A stretch of 64,000 bases of DNA, from contig NMRA01000052.1 in NCBI GenBank assembly GCA_002633005.1, forward strand, positions 409,968 through 473,967, written 5' to 3'. Positions within the stretch are counted from its first letter, which is position 1. Each line of letters opens with the position of its first letter. The translations under genes and the position numbers were made by a program. This document shows, one piece after another, positions 25,801-37,276 of the stretch. The DNA comes from Phoronis australis (Eukaryota > Phoronida > Phoronidae). The notes below the pieces were generated by a model that made no database searches, had not been told where the DNA came from, and saw nothing but the letters and a program-made list of their open reading frames with translations.

Positions 25801-26517
25801 CTACTGCTCCACTTGACAAATGATTCCATTGAGTCCCGGATAGAAGTCGAAGTGAGTTCTAACCGTTTTCGGTTTGTCGTAGAAATAATGATGTCTCTCC
25901 TCGATCATGGGTTCCATACGACTGGAGAATGGTTCCCGGAATTGTTGAAACAGAACCCCTTGGTTGTTGATTCCAGTGAAAACCTTTTTATTCGTACTTA
26001 AGAGTTCACTTGGTCTCGGCGGCGTTGCAGTTATTTGCCCTCGCATTCGCGAACTATAACTGAGGTTCAGGTTTTGCTCGTACTGCGGCACTGAAGTTGT
26101 TTGGAAACGCTTAAGAACGGAGCGCTTCATTGGCTTGTAAGCCAGTCGCTCTTCGCGACTGAGTTCATAGTTACGATCTACCTGTTGCCAAGGAAACCTC
26201 CACGTGCCGTCCGAGTCCTGATAGGCTTGCAACTTCTTCAGCGTTTTTGCACAGTCCTCAGAATTGGCTAGTTTAGCGTTCATGAAATCGTCCTTTAGGT
26301 ACCAGCTAGGTGGACCTTTGTAGCGCAAATTTCCAAAGTCAGGATCTTTCTCTTTCTTTGGAATCTTTGGGTAGAAGATGCCGTAGATACCGTTGGAATT
26401 GGGCGGTTTCTGCTCTCTCGTCCAGTCGAACTTCCTCTGATATTTGTCTCGGCGTGAAGGGTCCGATTCCTGTGTCTGCATCATCTTGATACTATCAAAA
26501 TATTTCAAAGAATTCAT
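25801..26517 (-). CDS. Complete 238-aa protein of unknown function
   Basis: I do not recognise the protein. The frame opens at the ATG at 26517, six bases after an in-frame TAG, so it is complete unless an upstream exon splices into it. The first ATG has a poor context (T at -3), and the Met-Met at residues 12-13 is an alternative start. The protein is soluble, basic and hydrophilic, with no signal peptide, membrane helix or cysteine cluster; the single pair of cysteines (in SEDCAK and GIICQVEQ) forms no known motif. Short aromatic-proline motifs such as GIYGIFYP, PPSWYLKDDF, GTWRFPW and HFDFYPGLNGI are spread along it. Such spacing is common in small ciliary or sperm-tail microtubule-associated proteins, but this is only a resemblance in style. 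Length, lack of simple repeats and three poly(A) signals close behind the stop support a real gene. It is the second-longest clean frame in the window. Confidence 0.75.
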   Translation of the reverse strand: MNSLKYFDSIKMMQTQESDPSRRDKYQRKFDWTREQKPPNSNGIYGIFYPKIPKKEKDPDFGNLRYKGPPSWYLKDDFMNAKLANSEDCAKTLKKLQAYQDSDGTWRFPWQQVDRNYELSREERLAYKPMKRSVLKRFQTTSVPQYEQNLNLSYSSRMRGQITATPPRPSELLSTNKKVFTGINNQGVLFQQFREPFSSRMEPMIEERHHYFYDKPKTVRTHFDFYPGLNGIICQVEQ

Positions 26518-27620
26518 GTAATACTACCTGTCATGCACCGTGGTCGAGGAACCGAGCTCCTTTTTGAGAAATTGATAAAACAAAATCATTTTCAATGACG
26601 ATAGATGGAAAACTTTTCTATAGCATTCGATAGTAGCAACTAAGCATTTCGTTTTGATAAGCACTGTCACAAGATGCGCCTAAGTGTTGCATTTCCATGT
26701 CTTTTATTATTATTTAAATCGCTGAAATACCAGGGACAGGATATGAAAACGTTACCCAAAATTTAGATGTAATGCTCGGATAATGAACACAATCGTTTTC
26801 AAGGCGCAAGCACACCAGAAAAACAAAAGAATAGAATTAAGTCCATTACACTTTCCTCTTTTGGGTCAGAAGCTGAATGCTATCAAAACACTGTGATCTT
26901 CACCAGACGTCACAAAAAATTACGTCACTGAAATTGCACATTCACTTAATACGCTAAAGTGGAGGGTAATGTTTTGTTTTTTCTAAATCATACTCCGACT
27001 CGTGCGTTGTATGCGTACCTGACTCGATTGTTAAAAAAACTTGGTTTCGTGTGAATGTTCACGTGAAGGAGAGAATTTGCACGGATATGAAAGAGGGATA
27101 CGCTTGAAGGAATTCTAAAGAAAATGGTTCTGAAAGGACGTTAAAACATAATCGTTACGCATTTATCAAGAAAGTGACACAAGAACGTTTGGACAGACAT
27201 CACACACACACACTACAGGAACTGAGAAATTTGATTAGGAAATTGGTTGTAAAGTTAAGCTCAATTATTAAGTAAAAAAAACCAAAATATGATATTTCAA
27301 CGCCACCAAAACAATTGAGTACTTAGTGGAATCTACAGAGGTTCATGCCGCCATCATAGGATCCTACCATTCTTGTCTACCAGCCGCCGTCGTGAGCTAA
27401 GAGTCCAAGAGCATCGCATAAAGTCACGTGGTGACATGGAGATGATCGTTGTCTTCATGTTCTAAGCGTACACGGCATTTTCTTTTTATTTCTGTCTGGA
27501 TAACGTTGGTCCTCAGCGAAGCTGCCTTTGCCTTCGAGGATCGCCAACTTTTATATATTTATTTATATTTACACATACACACACATGGACGGTGCAGCAC
27601 TGAAATAAGTGGGGGCTATA

Positions 27621-27680
27621 GCATACATACATACATGTACATACATACGTACATACATACAGAATTACATACATACGTAT

Positions 27681-27711
<31 letters not shown>

Positions 27712-27740
27712 CATACATACATACACACATACATGCATGC
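27621..27740. repeat. ACAT microsatellite
   Basis: An imperfect run of ATAC/ACAT units with GTAC and TATA interruptions. It produces long low-complexity open frames on both strands (Tyr/Ile/His/Thr repeats), which should not be read as proteins. Confidence 0.95.
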
Positions 27741-27889
27741 GTACTCATGCTCGCACTCAGAGGGAGGGGCTCGGAGGAGCTCGAACGAGCCCCCCATTTG
27801 GCGATGTGGGCAAAAAGGTCTGCCTCGGAGAAACAAAAAGTCCGAGAAAACTAGACGAAAGTCCACTAATAAGGCGCAGACGCACAGTT

Positions 27890-28055
27890 CAAAGTTCTGA
27901 GGTGGTATCCCTTTTTTTCAGTCCTCCCGCTTTTTTTGTCAACAAAAGGTCCACATCGTCAGAAATTCGAGCTCCTATATTGAAGGCTGGGTGCGCGCAT
28001 GCTGCTGTCGCGATAGATTGTCTTGTGACGCGTGATTGGTTTTCACGCCAAGGTC
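27890..28055. mobile_element. Diverged fragment of the 35.5-kb hAT-like element
   Basis: This stretch aligns by eye with 35,858-36,000: GAGGTGGTA, a T-run, CAGTCC, TTTTTGTCAACAAAAGGTCC (GTCAGCAAAAGGTTC in the other), ACATCG, AAGGCTGGGTGCGCGCATG, then a decayed end with ATTGGTTTTCACGCCAAG. It therefore looks like the right half of the same family in the same orientation, without a clear terminal repeat. Confidence 0.55.
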
Positions 28056-28319
28056 GTGTGAGCAACTTACCAAGCGCGGCTGCAATCATTGCAAGATGCT
28101 CGCGTAGAAAGAATGAGCTATTCGTCATATTTTAGGCGTTATAGGCCTACACTGTCTGAAATTGTGATAATGATTTTTAAGTTGGCTTCATTGGGACTTT
28201 TTATAGTAATCCTCCATTTTTCAGAAAAGATAAAAAGTTTGGACGTCTGTGTCTTCTTCGTAACTCTAACTTAACCTTAGCAAGTTGTAGATTTGTTCTG
28301 CATGTAAAAGGTCTTCCAG

Positions 28320-28320
28320 N
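28320..28320. other. Assembly gap (single N)
   Basis: One ambiguous base without duplicated flanks, in non-coding sequence. Confidence 0.9.
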
Positions 28321-30477
28321 AAGGCTTCACAACCATCAAAACCGAATTGACCTAGCAAAAATACACTTATCATCTGTAGTAGGTGAATAAATTTCTTTTG
28401 TATTGATATTCGATTTTTAAAAGCTCCATGTCGATCTACTTACCTTCCAGAAAACGAAAATCAGTCACCTTAGCTAAATAGCCTGATACTGAGGTATTGT
28501 TACTTTCGAATTTAAGAGGGTTGCAAAGAATTCATAAAACATTTTTTTGTTATTTTTATTGTATTGCATATAATGAATTATTTAAAGGGTCCTATAAGCA
28601 GAAGACAAGTATGCAGTCTGTGTTATATTATCAGTACTGCCAGTGCGCATTTACTGCAAACTACCTCCAGCGCCGTACACACATCTCTACGGAGAGTGCC
28701 GGGTAAATACTATGTGTTGTAACTGAAAGAAACCGTAGAAGGGTGCTGCGACGCCCATGATGGTAATAAAAAGATATTCTGTCAAAATCATCTTTTATGG
28801 TATAAAAAATATCGCAAAAAAAACTTCCATGGGCTACAAAATCTGGAGAAATGCCATCACCTACTAATTGAATGTTGTAACAGATGTTTTGTCTTCGCGG
28901 AAACTTCGGTTATAGTTCCGTCTATTTCGTAAGCAGAAAACCACACATAACGTCACAAGTCACTATATTGAGGTCGGGCAAGTTGGGAAATTCCACTTTG
29001 TTGTGGTCATGGTTTAAACGGGTGTAGTTCCAAGCTCCGGCCTTAGCTCAGGCTAGGAACCTGAGTACTGGTTCCTACGCTCAGGGTACACTGTCTTTGG
29101 TGCCGTTTCAAAATCCATTGTCGAAACACGGATCCCGAGTTTCTGGTAACCGAATTCCTCCAGCGGAGGGTAACTGATATGGAACTGCCTGAATTTCACC
29201 AACCTAAGTCAAAATCCAACGAAACCATGTTTTACATTGGAAAATTGCACCCCATGCACATTAGGGGTCCAATGACAGAGATTTCTGCTTCAGTTGCCAC
29301 TAAATTCAATGAAGCATCACCCAGACACGATTCGCTTCTTTTTCTCAAAATTGTCTTTGAATAATAAACAATATACCAAAAGAGTATAGTCTTCACAAGC
29401 TGGGCCGTCGTCACATGGAACAACCGACTAGAGGCTCTCTTAGCGCCGTGCTTTTTCGGTTCACTGCGAGTTGAGTTGCCGCTAGATTTTTTTTTTAAAT
29501 CCTTAATTCACTGTATGGAACTTGATTCCCGAAGACATGCGCGCTAATAGCTGACGGGCAACCGGGGGAATATTGAACGGGTCATCCAAGGGGATTTCGG
29601 AGCTCTCACTCAGAAAGTTTCAGATATTACGTTCGGATTCAAAAAATCGTGATTTCTTGTCCCAGTGGTAACCTGTTGCGTTTTCAAAAGAAATGTATTA
29701 TTGTAATTCTTTGAAAAAATATCAATAATTAGATTGTCATAAACTCATCTAGAAAATTGCCCGTTTGTAAAATTCACGAATAATAAACACATCCGTCATT
29801 GGTGGTCTCGGCGGTGGCTGCCTCCAACGCCGGGGCCCCTGCCGACCCGGCGTACCTTGCTGCCGGGGAGGGGCTACTAAATATGAAAGGATGTAATTTC
29901 AAAAACAAGAAACGAACAACAAACGGGCGGAGCTTGTGATAATCAGGGTCCTCTCTCTCCGCCGGTCAGTTATGAACAATGGAAAAATACACATGGTTCC
30001 TTTATTCTTTCCAGTTGTCAATGAAGCAAGGCATGTCATTTACTCCACTGATTCTAGCAGTTAAAATTACAAATCTGAAGCCGCGCTGGAAATTAAATCT
30101 TAGCATTATAAGTTTTCACATGAGCCACAACAATCGAAACTCTTTGAAGGTACTGATCATAGACATCTTAATACTATTATTGTAAATGTGATGTCTAAGG
30201 TACTGATCCTGTTCACTTCAAGTCTCACTGCTTGATCAGTTTGATATTTCTATACCACACCACTAGAGGCCACTTCCCAGTACACGTCAGTCGCCGTCAA
30301 AATCATAACAAACTTAACGCAGGTGGGTATTTTTGCGATTTCGACTGATAACTATTCTTTATTAGTTGAAGTAGTTAATAAGGGTGTTTTTATGAACTGG
30401 TCGGGTATAGCGGTCCCTGATTTATAGAGCCAGGCAATCACTGAATAACGGGCCCGTTACTTCGTGGATGAAGGGAA

Positions 30478-31097
30478 GGTGGTTCTCTAGTCTCTACACC
30501 ACACTCCACAGGCGTCCTCAGCTTCTGATCGTCCCCAATACACAAAATATAATACTACAAGGTATGACACTCCCGACTAGAAATTCCACGGGTGCTTCAC
30601 TTCAGCTGTCCATAGCAAATATAAAACTCAATAAATTTACACAAAACAGAGGTTCAACAAACCATGAAGAAATTCGCAGTCAAAGAACAAAAATGTTCAC
30701 AAAAAGCCCCCACACACTTTCATCGTGGGCCGCTCGAGGTCAAGGACGGTACGGAAATTGCCGGTTTGTCGATAACTCTGCACTTAGCCGCCAGTAGAAA
30801 ACTATTGAGTACTTCCGTAACTCACCGGCAATTTCCGTACAATTCGTGCAATTTCTTACGAAGTCGCCGGAACTGGACACCGTGAATGGTATTAGGAGAA
30901 AGAACAATTCTTCATGGTTTGTTGAACCTCTGTTTTGTGTAAATTTATTGAGTTTTATATTTTCTATGGACGGCTGAAGTGAAGCACCCGTGGAATTTCT
31001 AGTCAGGAGTGTCATACCTTGTAGTATTATATTTTGTGTATTGGGGACGATCAGAAGCTGAGGACGCCTGTGCTCTACACTAGCCAGGAACCGCTGG
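30478..31097. mobile_element. Foldback element with inverted arms of about 190 bp
   Basis: The left arm (about 30,478-30,672) reappears in reverse complement at about 30,905-31,097, with blocks of 20 or more matching bases such as CCACAGGCGTCCTCAGCTTC and TATAAAACTCAATAAATTTA. The middle holds a nested pair, GTACGGAAATTGCCGG near 30,750 and its complement near 30,830. The short frames in the arms mirror each other and are not genes. It looks like a DNA transposon derivative without transposase. Confidence 0.75.
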
Positions 31098-31710
31098 CGC
31101 TACATCTGACCAGTGCCGGTTTTTATTTGTGTGTGAAACCAAAAGCTGTGAAGTAGTGAATGTATATTGAAGAAATCAAATTTATGAATAATTATGAAGA
31201 GGCGAAAGGTGTCCCAGGTGGCAGGGTAAGACATGTTAGACTAAATTGTAAGAGTAAATGTCGTTATACACTTAAAGAATAAAGTAGCTGCCAGCTAGCT
31301 GTATAAAGACTCGTCAAAATAAAGCCAGGTACAACTGTGTGTATTTCCTCCGTAGACCCCGAAATTGCACACAGCCAGGGTAGTTTCTTTGTCATCTCGC
31401 CGTGAAACTTGTATAAACATGTAAAGCTAAAGACCGGACGGGTTTCATGCAAAATTTGAGAATTGAACGACACTCACGTTGCCCGTTACAGCCGTTTAAG
31501 TGCAAAACAATGCAATAAACATCATTTTCTTGCGTAACTCTCGGCCTTTTGTAACAATGAAAAGTATGTCATCGTTTTGAAAACGCTCGTGTCACGCGCA
31601 CACGCCATTTCCTAAATTTTGCGACATCTCTTGGGAGATGATGATAGCTTGGCAGCATCAAAATTTCTTCTGAAATTCGGTTTTTCTGTATCAAAATTCT
31701 AAAAACTTAC

Positions 31711-31897
31711 AATGAAGTGAAACCTGTTCCGGTAATTTGTTGTGATGGGTACGCAATCTCGTGAAAGAACAACAGTTGATTGAAGAATCAGCGAAAAAAG
31801 AAACTGGCCAATACGTGACACAATATTTCATGGCGCCAAAAGCTGTCGCTAAAGATCGCTCCACAACTTCAGCAGCCGAATAACCGTAGAACGCCAT
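31711..31897 (-). CDS. Possible first coding exon of a divergent gene
   Basis: On the minus strand an ATG in good context (AAAATGG) opens 62 codons, starting MAFYGYSAAEVVERSLATAF, and ends at a consensus donor T/GTAAGT at 31710. It lies about 750 bases upstream of the YIPF5 start on the opposite strand, where a divergent promoter would be. I do not recognise the peptide and found no following exon. It could be chance. Confidence 0.25.
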
Positions 31898-32651
31898 TTT
31901 TCCAACACCGTTAAATAATTTGATTTAGTTAAGGAAAACTGTAGTTTTTAATGATGTCCACTAATTTTGTGTCAGATTTTATCTTACCACTTTTTTACCC
32001 ACATCGGTGCAAAGAAAAATACTAATTGACGATGGATTTGCTCATTTAATGAAAGTTCTTGACTTATATGGTAGTAACCAATCCAGCAACATCTTCCAAC
32101 ACTCGGTGCTTGCTGTGTTGTTTACCGGCAATGCTCGTAGACAGGACAGATTGTTTATGAGAGTTCCGCACCATCATTCCTGCATAGACTCCTAAGCACC
32201 TCACTATCGACACCGATTGTCTAGTAGGCCTCTCATGGGGGTTATTTGATTAGCCACCTGAGACAATACCAGTCATACCACTAATACCACAAACTCAAAA
32301 TACTCGGTAGAGGTGATATCTAAAAGACTGATCGTGTCCACCCAACTTGACAACATGCTTTACAGACCCCTTCTATGTGAAAGTTTCCCTTGCATTTGAC
32401 TTTATTTGTTTGGTTGCTACGCATAAGAACTCTTTCTGTCATTGGCTTCTAAACTCTTTAACAAAGCTGGGATTTTTTTTTATTTATCTGAAGCCAATCC
32501 ATTGTGGCATTTAAATTGGTCATCACCATAAGGATTGTCATAGTTCAACGTTTTTGTTGAAGGCGTTCTTAGAAGTGATTGTGACAGTTATTGTGGTCTT
32601 TCAATCAGACACGTCTTTGACAGATTCTAACATTCTGTTATCAGGTAAACC

Positions 32652-32764
32652 ATGTCTGGGTTTGGCCAAGATGGTGGCTTCTACAGTGCAAACTATGAGG
32701 ACCCAAATCAGGGATATGACATGAGTGGAGGTCAGTATGGACAAGACCCTTATATGCAGGACCA
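32652..32764 (+). CDS. YIPF5: YIPF5, first coding exon (partial gene)
   Basis: Encodes the start of a Yip1-family protein, MSGFGQDGGFYSANYEDPNQ and on to residue 37 plus two bases. An acceptor (TTATCAG) ends at 32644, seven bases before the ATG, so a 5' UTR exon should lie upstream; I could not place it. The donor is CCA/GTAAGT at 32765. The start MSGF and the Gly/Tyr/Gln-rich composition match YIPF5 N-termini. YIPF5 is a five-pass membrane protein of the ER and cis-Golgi that works with YIF1 and Rab GTPases in COPII-dependent traffic. This region is its cytosolic, poorly ordered part. Confidence 0.9.
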
Positions 32765-34133
32765 GTAAGTATTAGCTTTGCCGTAGCATTAAGTACAGCA
32801 CACGCCAAAAATAATGGGACAAAACAGTTTCCCTGTCATGACGGTGCACTCTAACTACTTTGAGGGAGATTTCCATTTATTTTCAGCTTCTATGATAGGG
32901 AATTTCACACACGCTCAACTGTCATCGTGGGGAATTCCGGGTCATTTTGTCTGATTATTTTTGGCATATGCTGTGGATTAGTTTTGCCTGTTATGTTCAT
33001 CACAGTATTTAAACCCTACCGTAAATGGTAACATCCGCCAATTTGGTTTCTGCTGTGTGTCATTCTGAACACACCAATGCCATACATTGCCAAATGTAAT
33101 GAAGGGTTAAGCAAATTCTGTAGGGTTTTATTAACAACTTTGGAGGGTTGAGGAGGGTCACGGGATTATAACATTTTACCTGTCTAATGGTAGTTGATAT
33201 CCTGGAACATGGTGTAGTGTACTTTTTAGTGTAAAAGTGTACTTTAAAGTGAAAAAAGTACAGTTATTTCCATATGAATGCATTTTATTGCTCAATAATA
33301 TGGATTTCTTGTCATAAAAGAACCAAACGTTGCTAAATAGTAGAAATAATCAAGCAGGCTCAATGTGCCTTCGTAAAATAACAGTAAAAACCAGAGGACG
33401 TGTGAAACATCAAAATGGTAGCATGCTCTTCAGTTATGCACCTACACACTCTGCTTGTAGTGATAAGATAAGTGGCTCCCTCTGGCAATTTCAGCCATGA
33501 ACGCTGGTAGGTCGCAGTAGACATCTCCCAGTCGCAGAATTACCCCTTTTTCTTTGTGTATTTTATCTGTGCAACTTACTCTTAAACTTGGAGAATCATT
33601 ACATGAAACTTTGTCCGAGAGATGCGAAAAAGGCGACGTGTGTATGTCTAATTTGTGAGAGGTTTACCGTTTTTCTTGTTGATGTTATTTAACTTGACCT
33701 GAAAAATAAGCTAAGTTTGTTTTACACCAGCAAAGTACAAATTGATTATCCCATGGAACTTTGGGCTCTGTTGATTATCCATCGACTTCTTAGTTCCTAC
33801 AAATTGATGAGTGTCTTTCAGTCTTCTAAGTCGTTGATTCACCAGAAGAATAGAGGACACCACGTGATGGTGAATCGCAGGCAGCAGATATGTCAGACAG
33901 TCTCTGACAAATTATTAGTGTTTGGGAAAATCTCATGGCTGTTATTCACTAGGACAATATAGGGCACGTAGTGGTGGGTGACAAAAGTGGTTCTTTCTTA
34001 TCACGGAGGACCTGGAAATTTATAAAAATTGTCTTCAATCAGTTGCAGTCAGTGGTATTTTAACTTGGTCTCTTCCTGAAGCACGTCTATGGTAAGGGAT
34101 GCATCACCTTCAAACATGTTTGTTTTCTTGCAG

Positions 34134-34282
34134 ACAGTTTGGCCAGTTTGACTACTCCTCTCAACAGGGTTACAGTAGCCCTCCACAGGGGTACAGTGGA
34201 TCCATCATGACACCAGACATGTCACAGATGGCCTACGAAGGCCAGGCAGACAGTTTTGAAGATGAACCTCCACTTATGGAAG
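34134..34282 (+). CDS. YIPF5: YIPF5, second coding exon
   Basis: The acceptor TTTCTTGCAG ends at 34133 and the donor GAAG/GTCAGC starts at 34283. It enters in phase 2 and leaves in phase 1, matching both neighbours. It encodes 49 whole codons: a Gln/Tyr/Ser/Pro-rich stretch with repeated GYS-PPQGYS motifs, then FEDEPPLME. The acidic FEDEPPL block is the conserved signature just before the Yip1 domain in YIPF5 orthologues. Reading through the donor soon meets a stop, as expected for an intron. Confidence 0.92.
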
Positions 34283-34709
34283 GTCAGCTGTAGGGCTGGG
34301 TGGGGTTGTGCATGTAGCGAAATTGTATTGTGTAGGGATGGTTAGGTATAGTGGCACGGGTTGAAATCCCCACCGTAGTGATGGATCTACATGGGGTGGG
34401 GTACAGCGTTGGCTATTCGGACCTTCCTCAGGTGATGCGCTAAAAATGGTGTCGGCACAAAATGGCACTGTCAGCCTCCGGTGTATACTGCAATTTTTTA
34501 ATGATGCATTTCTCTTGGCTGTGAATACAAAAGTGGAATTAGACCTTTTACCCTCATAAATATGTCTCGTAATACTCCTGAGATGATGGGATTCTATTTC
34601 CATTGCCAATAAGAGCATTGATGTCATCAAGAAGTCACTTCAGACTTTAATGGGGGTTTGTCAACCTTAAAATTGGGTATTCAAAGACATAACACATGTA
34701 TGCACTGCC

Positions 34710-34835
34710 TATGACTTGAGATGATAACGAAAATGGAATCCTATCGTGGTAAAGAATGTTAGGAGACCAATTTTATTTTTGTTTTTAAGCCAGCTAAACT
34801 GGGCGAAATGCAACTTCAACTTCAACTGCACATTG
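34710..34835. repeat. Dispersed 150-bp repeat, copy inside a YIPF5 intron
   Basis: Contains GATAACGAAAATGGAATCCT, AAAGAATGTTAGGAGACC, TTTTTGTTTTTAAGCCAGCT and GGGCGAAATG. It lies in the intron between the second and third YIPF5 coding exons. Confidence 0.6.
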
Positions 34836-35142
34836 ATTTTGTTGTATGTAGAATTAAGTTAGATTACTAGTTTGATTATGCGTATTATGTAATTTAAGGG
34901 GATTGGGATTGGGAAATGTCTCCGTTACTTTTGCAATGGAATACATCAAGAAATGAGTGGGTTAGAACGTTACGCTTTCTGTTGTCGGTTCTTGTGTTTC
35001 TCACATTCGATGCACCATCAGGTTCAGTTTGCATAGTGTTTGAGTAATGAGTCACTGCTTGTTTTAAAATAATAAGAATTGAAATTGTTAAGTATGCTTT
35101 TAGAAATGCATTTGTTACAAATTTGATAAATTTTAATTTCAG

Positions 35143-35177
35143 AACTTGGAATCAACTTTGACCACATTATGCAAAAA
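35143..35177 (+). CDS. YIPF5: YIPF5, third coding exon (35 bases)
   Basis: The acceptor AATTTCAG ends at 35142 and the donor AAA/GTGAGT starts at 35178. Joined to the previous exon it reads PPLMEELGINFDHIMQK, nearly the same as vertebrate YIPF5 at this point. The three exons sum to 297 bases, exactly 99 codons with no frame break. The following exon should begin with the stretch before the DLAGP motif and the first membrane helix. I searched the plus strand to the window end by eye and did not find it. Confidence 0.92.
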
Positions 35178-35507
35178 GTGAGTATTTTTGTATAGTCTTT
35201 TCAGTTCAATTTGTACGCATCCTTCAACTATTTTCCATTTTGGAAAATACTATATTGAGGTGCATGTCTGGTTACCCATCTAGAGCTGAGGAAATTGCTT
35301 TTGGTTTATATTTTAGTTTGTGAGAGCACCTCTAGGAGGCAGCTAAGTCTCAGTGGATAAATGAGTGGGCATCATTCTTATGTGGGACTTGGTTGTTCAT
35401 TAAATTCTGTGTATTACTACAATGTGGATTCGCTCTGTGGTTTGTTGAGTGACTAATAGGTGGCAGCACATGCCAAGGAGCTGATCACCTTGACTTGAGG
35501 TTATTTC

Positions 35508-36000
35508 CAGGGCTTGGAATTTTCCGCGGAAACGCGGATTTCCGTTTTTTTTCAAATGTTCTTTCCACGTATTTTATGATATTTCCGCGTAAAAAAATCG
35601 GATATGATATAAAATTTCTGCGGCAAATTCCTTTCTTATCGCGGCATTGCCGACGACGTTCACCTCGAAAAGCGGAAGTTGCTCTTTATGTTTCGGAGGA
35701 ACGTAAATTGTCAACATTGCCGGGGCATCTGGGATAGCGTGGTGGGATTTTCAATGGCGTCTCGTGTGATTGTAAACCGCGGTGACAAATACAACGGCTC
35801 TGCAGCCAAAAATGTGTGGGAATGGGAGTGGAGGAGTGGATGGACGCACGCTACTGATGGTGGTAACGTTTTTTTTTTTTTTTAGTCCAACCGAATTTTG
35901 TCAGCAAAAGGTTCACATCGGCTATTTCAAGGCCGGGTAGCGCGCATGTTTTGGGCCGTAAAAGTTTCCGCGTTTTTGTCATTGGTCATTCCAAGCCCTG
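35508..36000. mobile_element. Non-autonomous hAT-like DNA transposon, 493 bp
   Basis: The two ends are perfect 13-bp inverted repeats, CAGGGCTTGGAAT, followed on both sides by CGCGGAAA/CGCGGA motifs. CAGGG ends are typical of hAT elements. A clean 8-bp target duplication is not visible: the flanks are GTTATTTC and TATTTAGT. Inside, the plus strand reads MASRVIVNRG-DKYNGSAAKN-VWEWEW, which could be a relic of a transposase first exon, and a run of 15 T. The element interrupts a region that otherwise belongs to YIPF5 intron sequence. Confidence 0.65.
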
Positions 36001-36004
36001 TATT

Positions 36005-36200
36005 TAGTACCCTAGAAAAGGACCAAATCTAGCTAACTTCGGAACATCGTATCTCAGAGACTATGGTTGATCAGAATTGTATGAAGCTTTCAGGTGCTAG
36101 GCATTATACTGTTCTCGGAAAAGCTGTTAGGAATTGTCTTTCAAAGCTCCCACATGAGGGCTATCAAAAATAGATTAGTTTTGTGAATTTTAATGAAAAA
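36005..36200. repeat. Interspersed repeat paired with 40,680-40,880
   Basis: Shares ACCCTAG-AAA, CAAATCTAGCTAACTTCGGA, ACATCGTATCTCAGA, GAAGCTTTCA, GCTGTTAGGAATT and GGCTATCAAAAAT with the stretch near 40.7 kb. It starts directly after the hAT-like element. Confidence 0.55.
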
Positions 36201-37276
36201 AATCTCAAGTTGCAAAAAACGAAAACGAAGTAATAATTCAGAAAACTGTAACACCGTTTTTGACATTTTGTTATGATATTGATACCATTGTTCTGCTGTG
36301 AATTTACGTTTCTTTTTTGCTAAACATTACTAAAAACACATGGTCACATGACCTGATTCATGGCAGATTGGTTTAAAGTCCTAAAGCAAATTCTACTAAT
36401 CGTTCTTTCAAAAAGTAAACGCTTTCACTGTGTTATAAGCTATAGTTTTGAAAATATTTGTCTACATATGCAGGCATTTCCATAAGGTCGTACGTAACCT
36501 GAAGTTGTTGACTGGAATATTCTAATGTAATAAGACTGCAGTCTGCAGTCAAGAAAAAACAAAAACACCGCCACCAAGCGACTTACGCCTTTAGCGGTTG
36601 AGTCTGCTCCTAGGGATTTCTTATTAATAACTGATTCATTGCTGTTTTCATTGGTGACGACTGGAGATAACAGGGTTCAAAATCAAGGACAAAGACCCGC
36701 TTGTCAATGATTTCTCATCCACCGTGTTCACTATATGGCTATTGGACTGTTGTCAGTCGAAGAACTTGTGTTAAACCAACTATCGCAAATATTTATTAGT
36801 CTGGTCAGCACGCCACCTGTTGGCAGCATAAACTTAAGTAGCTTTAATCTTATGATTTTAGTACAGAAACTGACAAAAAACTATTGCGACACCTACGCCA
36901 TTACAGTGAAAGAGGACTAGGCAAAATGTGCTTGACGAAGTTGCTTAAAAACTGAAAGAACGTTGAGTTAGTAAATGAAGGAGTGAACAAGTGGTATGTT
37001 AACGTAATTATAGCAATGCTCGGAGTTTGTTCATGTTAGTTTGTAATTCAGCACAACAGAAGTTTGAAGGCGTATTCCATTTTTAATCATTTCCATTCAA
37101 TGTTCTTGTATTTCCAAACAATGCAGGATAGTACCTTCACAAGTGATGCGTCGTGGCAAATTTTTTTGTGTGTAAATGTATGCAATTCATGTTTTCTTTT
37201 GTTCTACAGTACTCAAAACAAAAACATGTCAGTCGAATATTATTTCACAATCAATAATGTCATGACAAAATACGGC

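Larger units (their letters stand above)
26518..30477. other. No gene seen; upstream of the 238-aa gene
   Basis: Apart from the ACAT run and the hAT-related fragment, this contains a GC-rich patch at about 29,800-29,880, an imperfect hairpin at 29,050-29,095 (CTCAGGCTAGGAACC/GGTTCCTACGCTCAGG) and a GTCACGTG word near 27,424. No promoter can be named. Confidence 0.5.

Noticed and set aside
27449-28135. 228-residue plus-strand open frame and a 117-residue minus-strand frame
   Set aside because: Both run through the ACAT microsatellite and the hAT-related fragment. The repeated Tyr/Ile/His/Thr peptide is a by-product of simple sequence.
30468-31015. Mirrored frames of 109 and 91 residues on opposite strands
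   Set aside because: They are the two arms of the foldback element read in each direction, hence their near-identical peptides.
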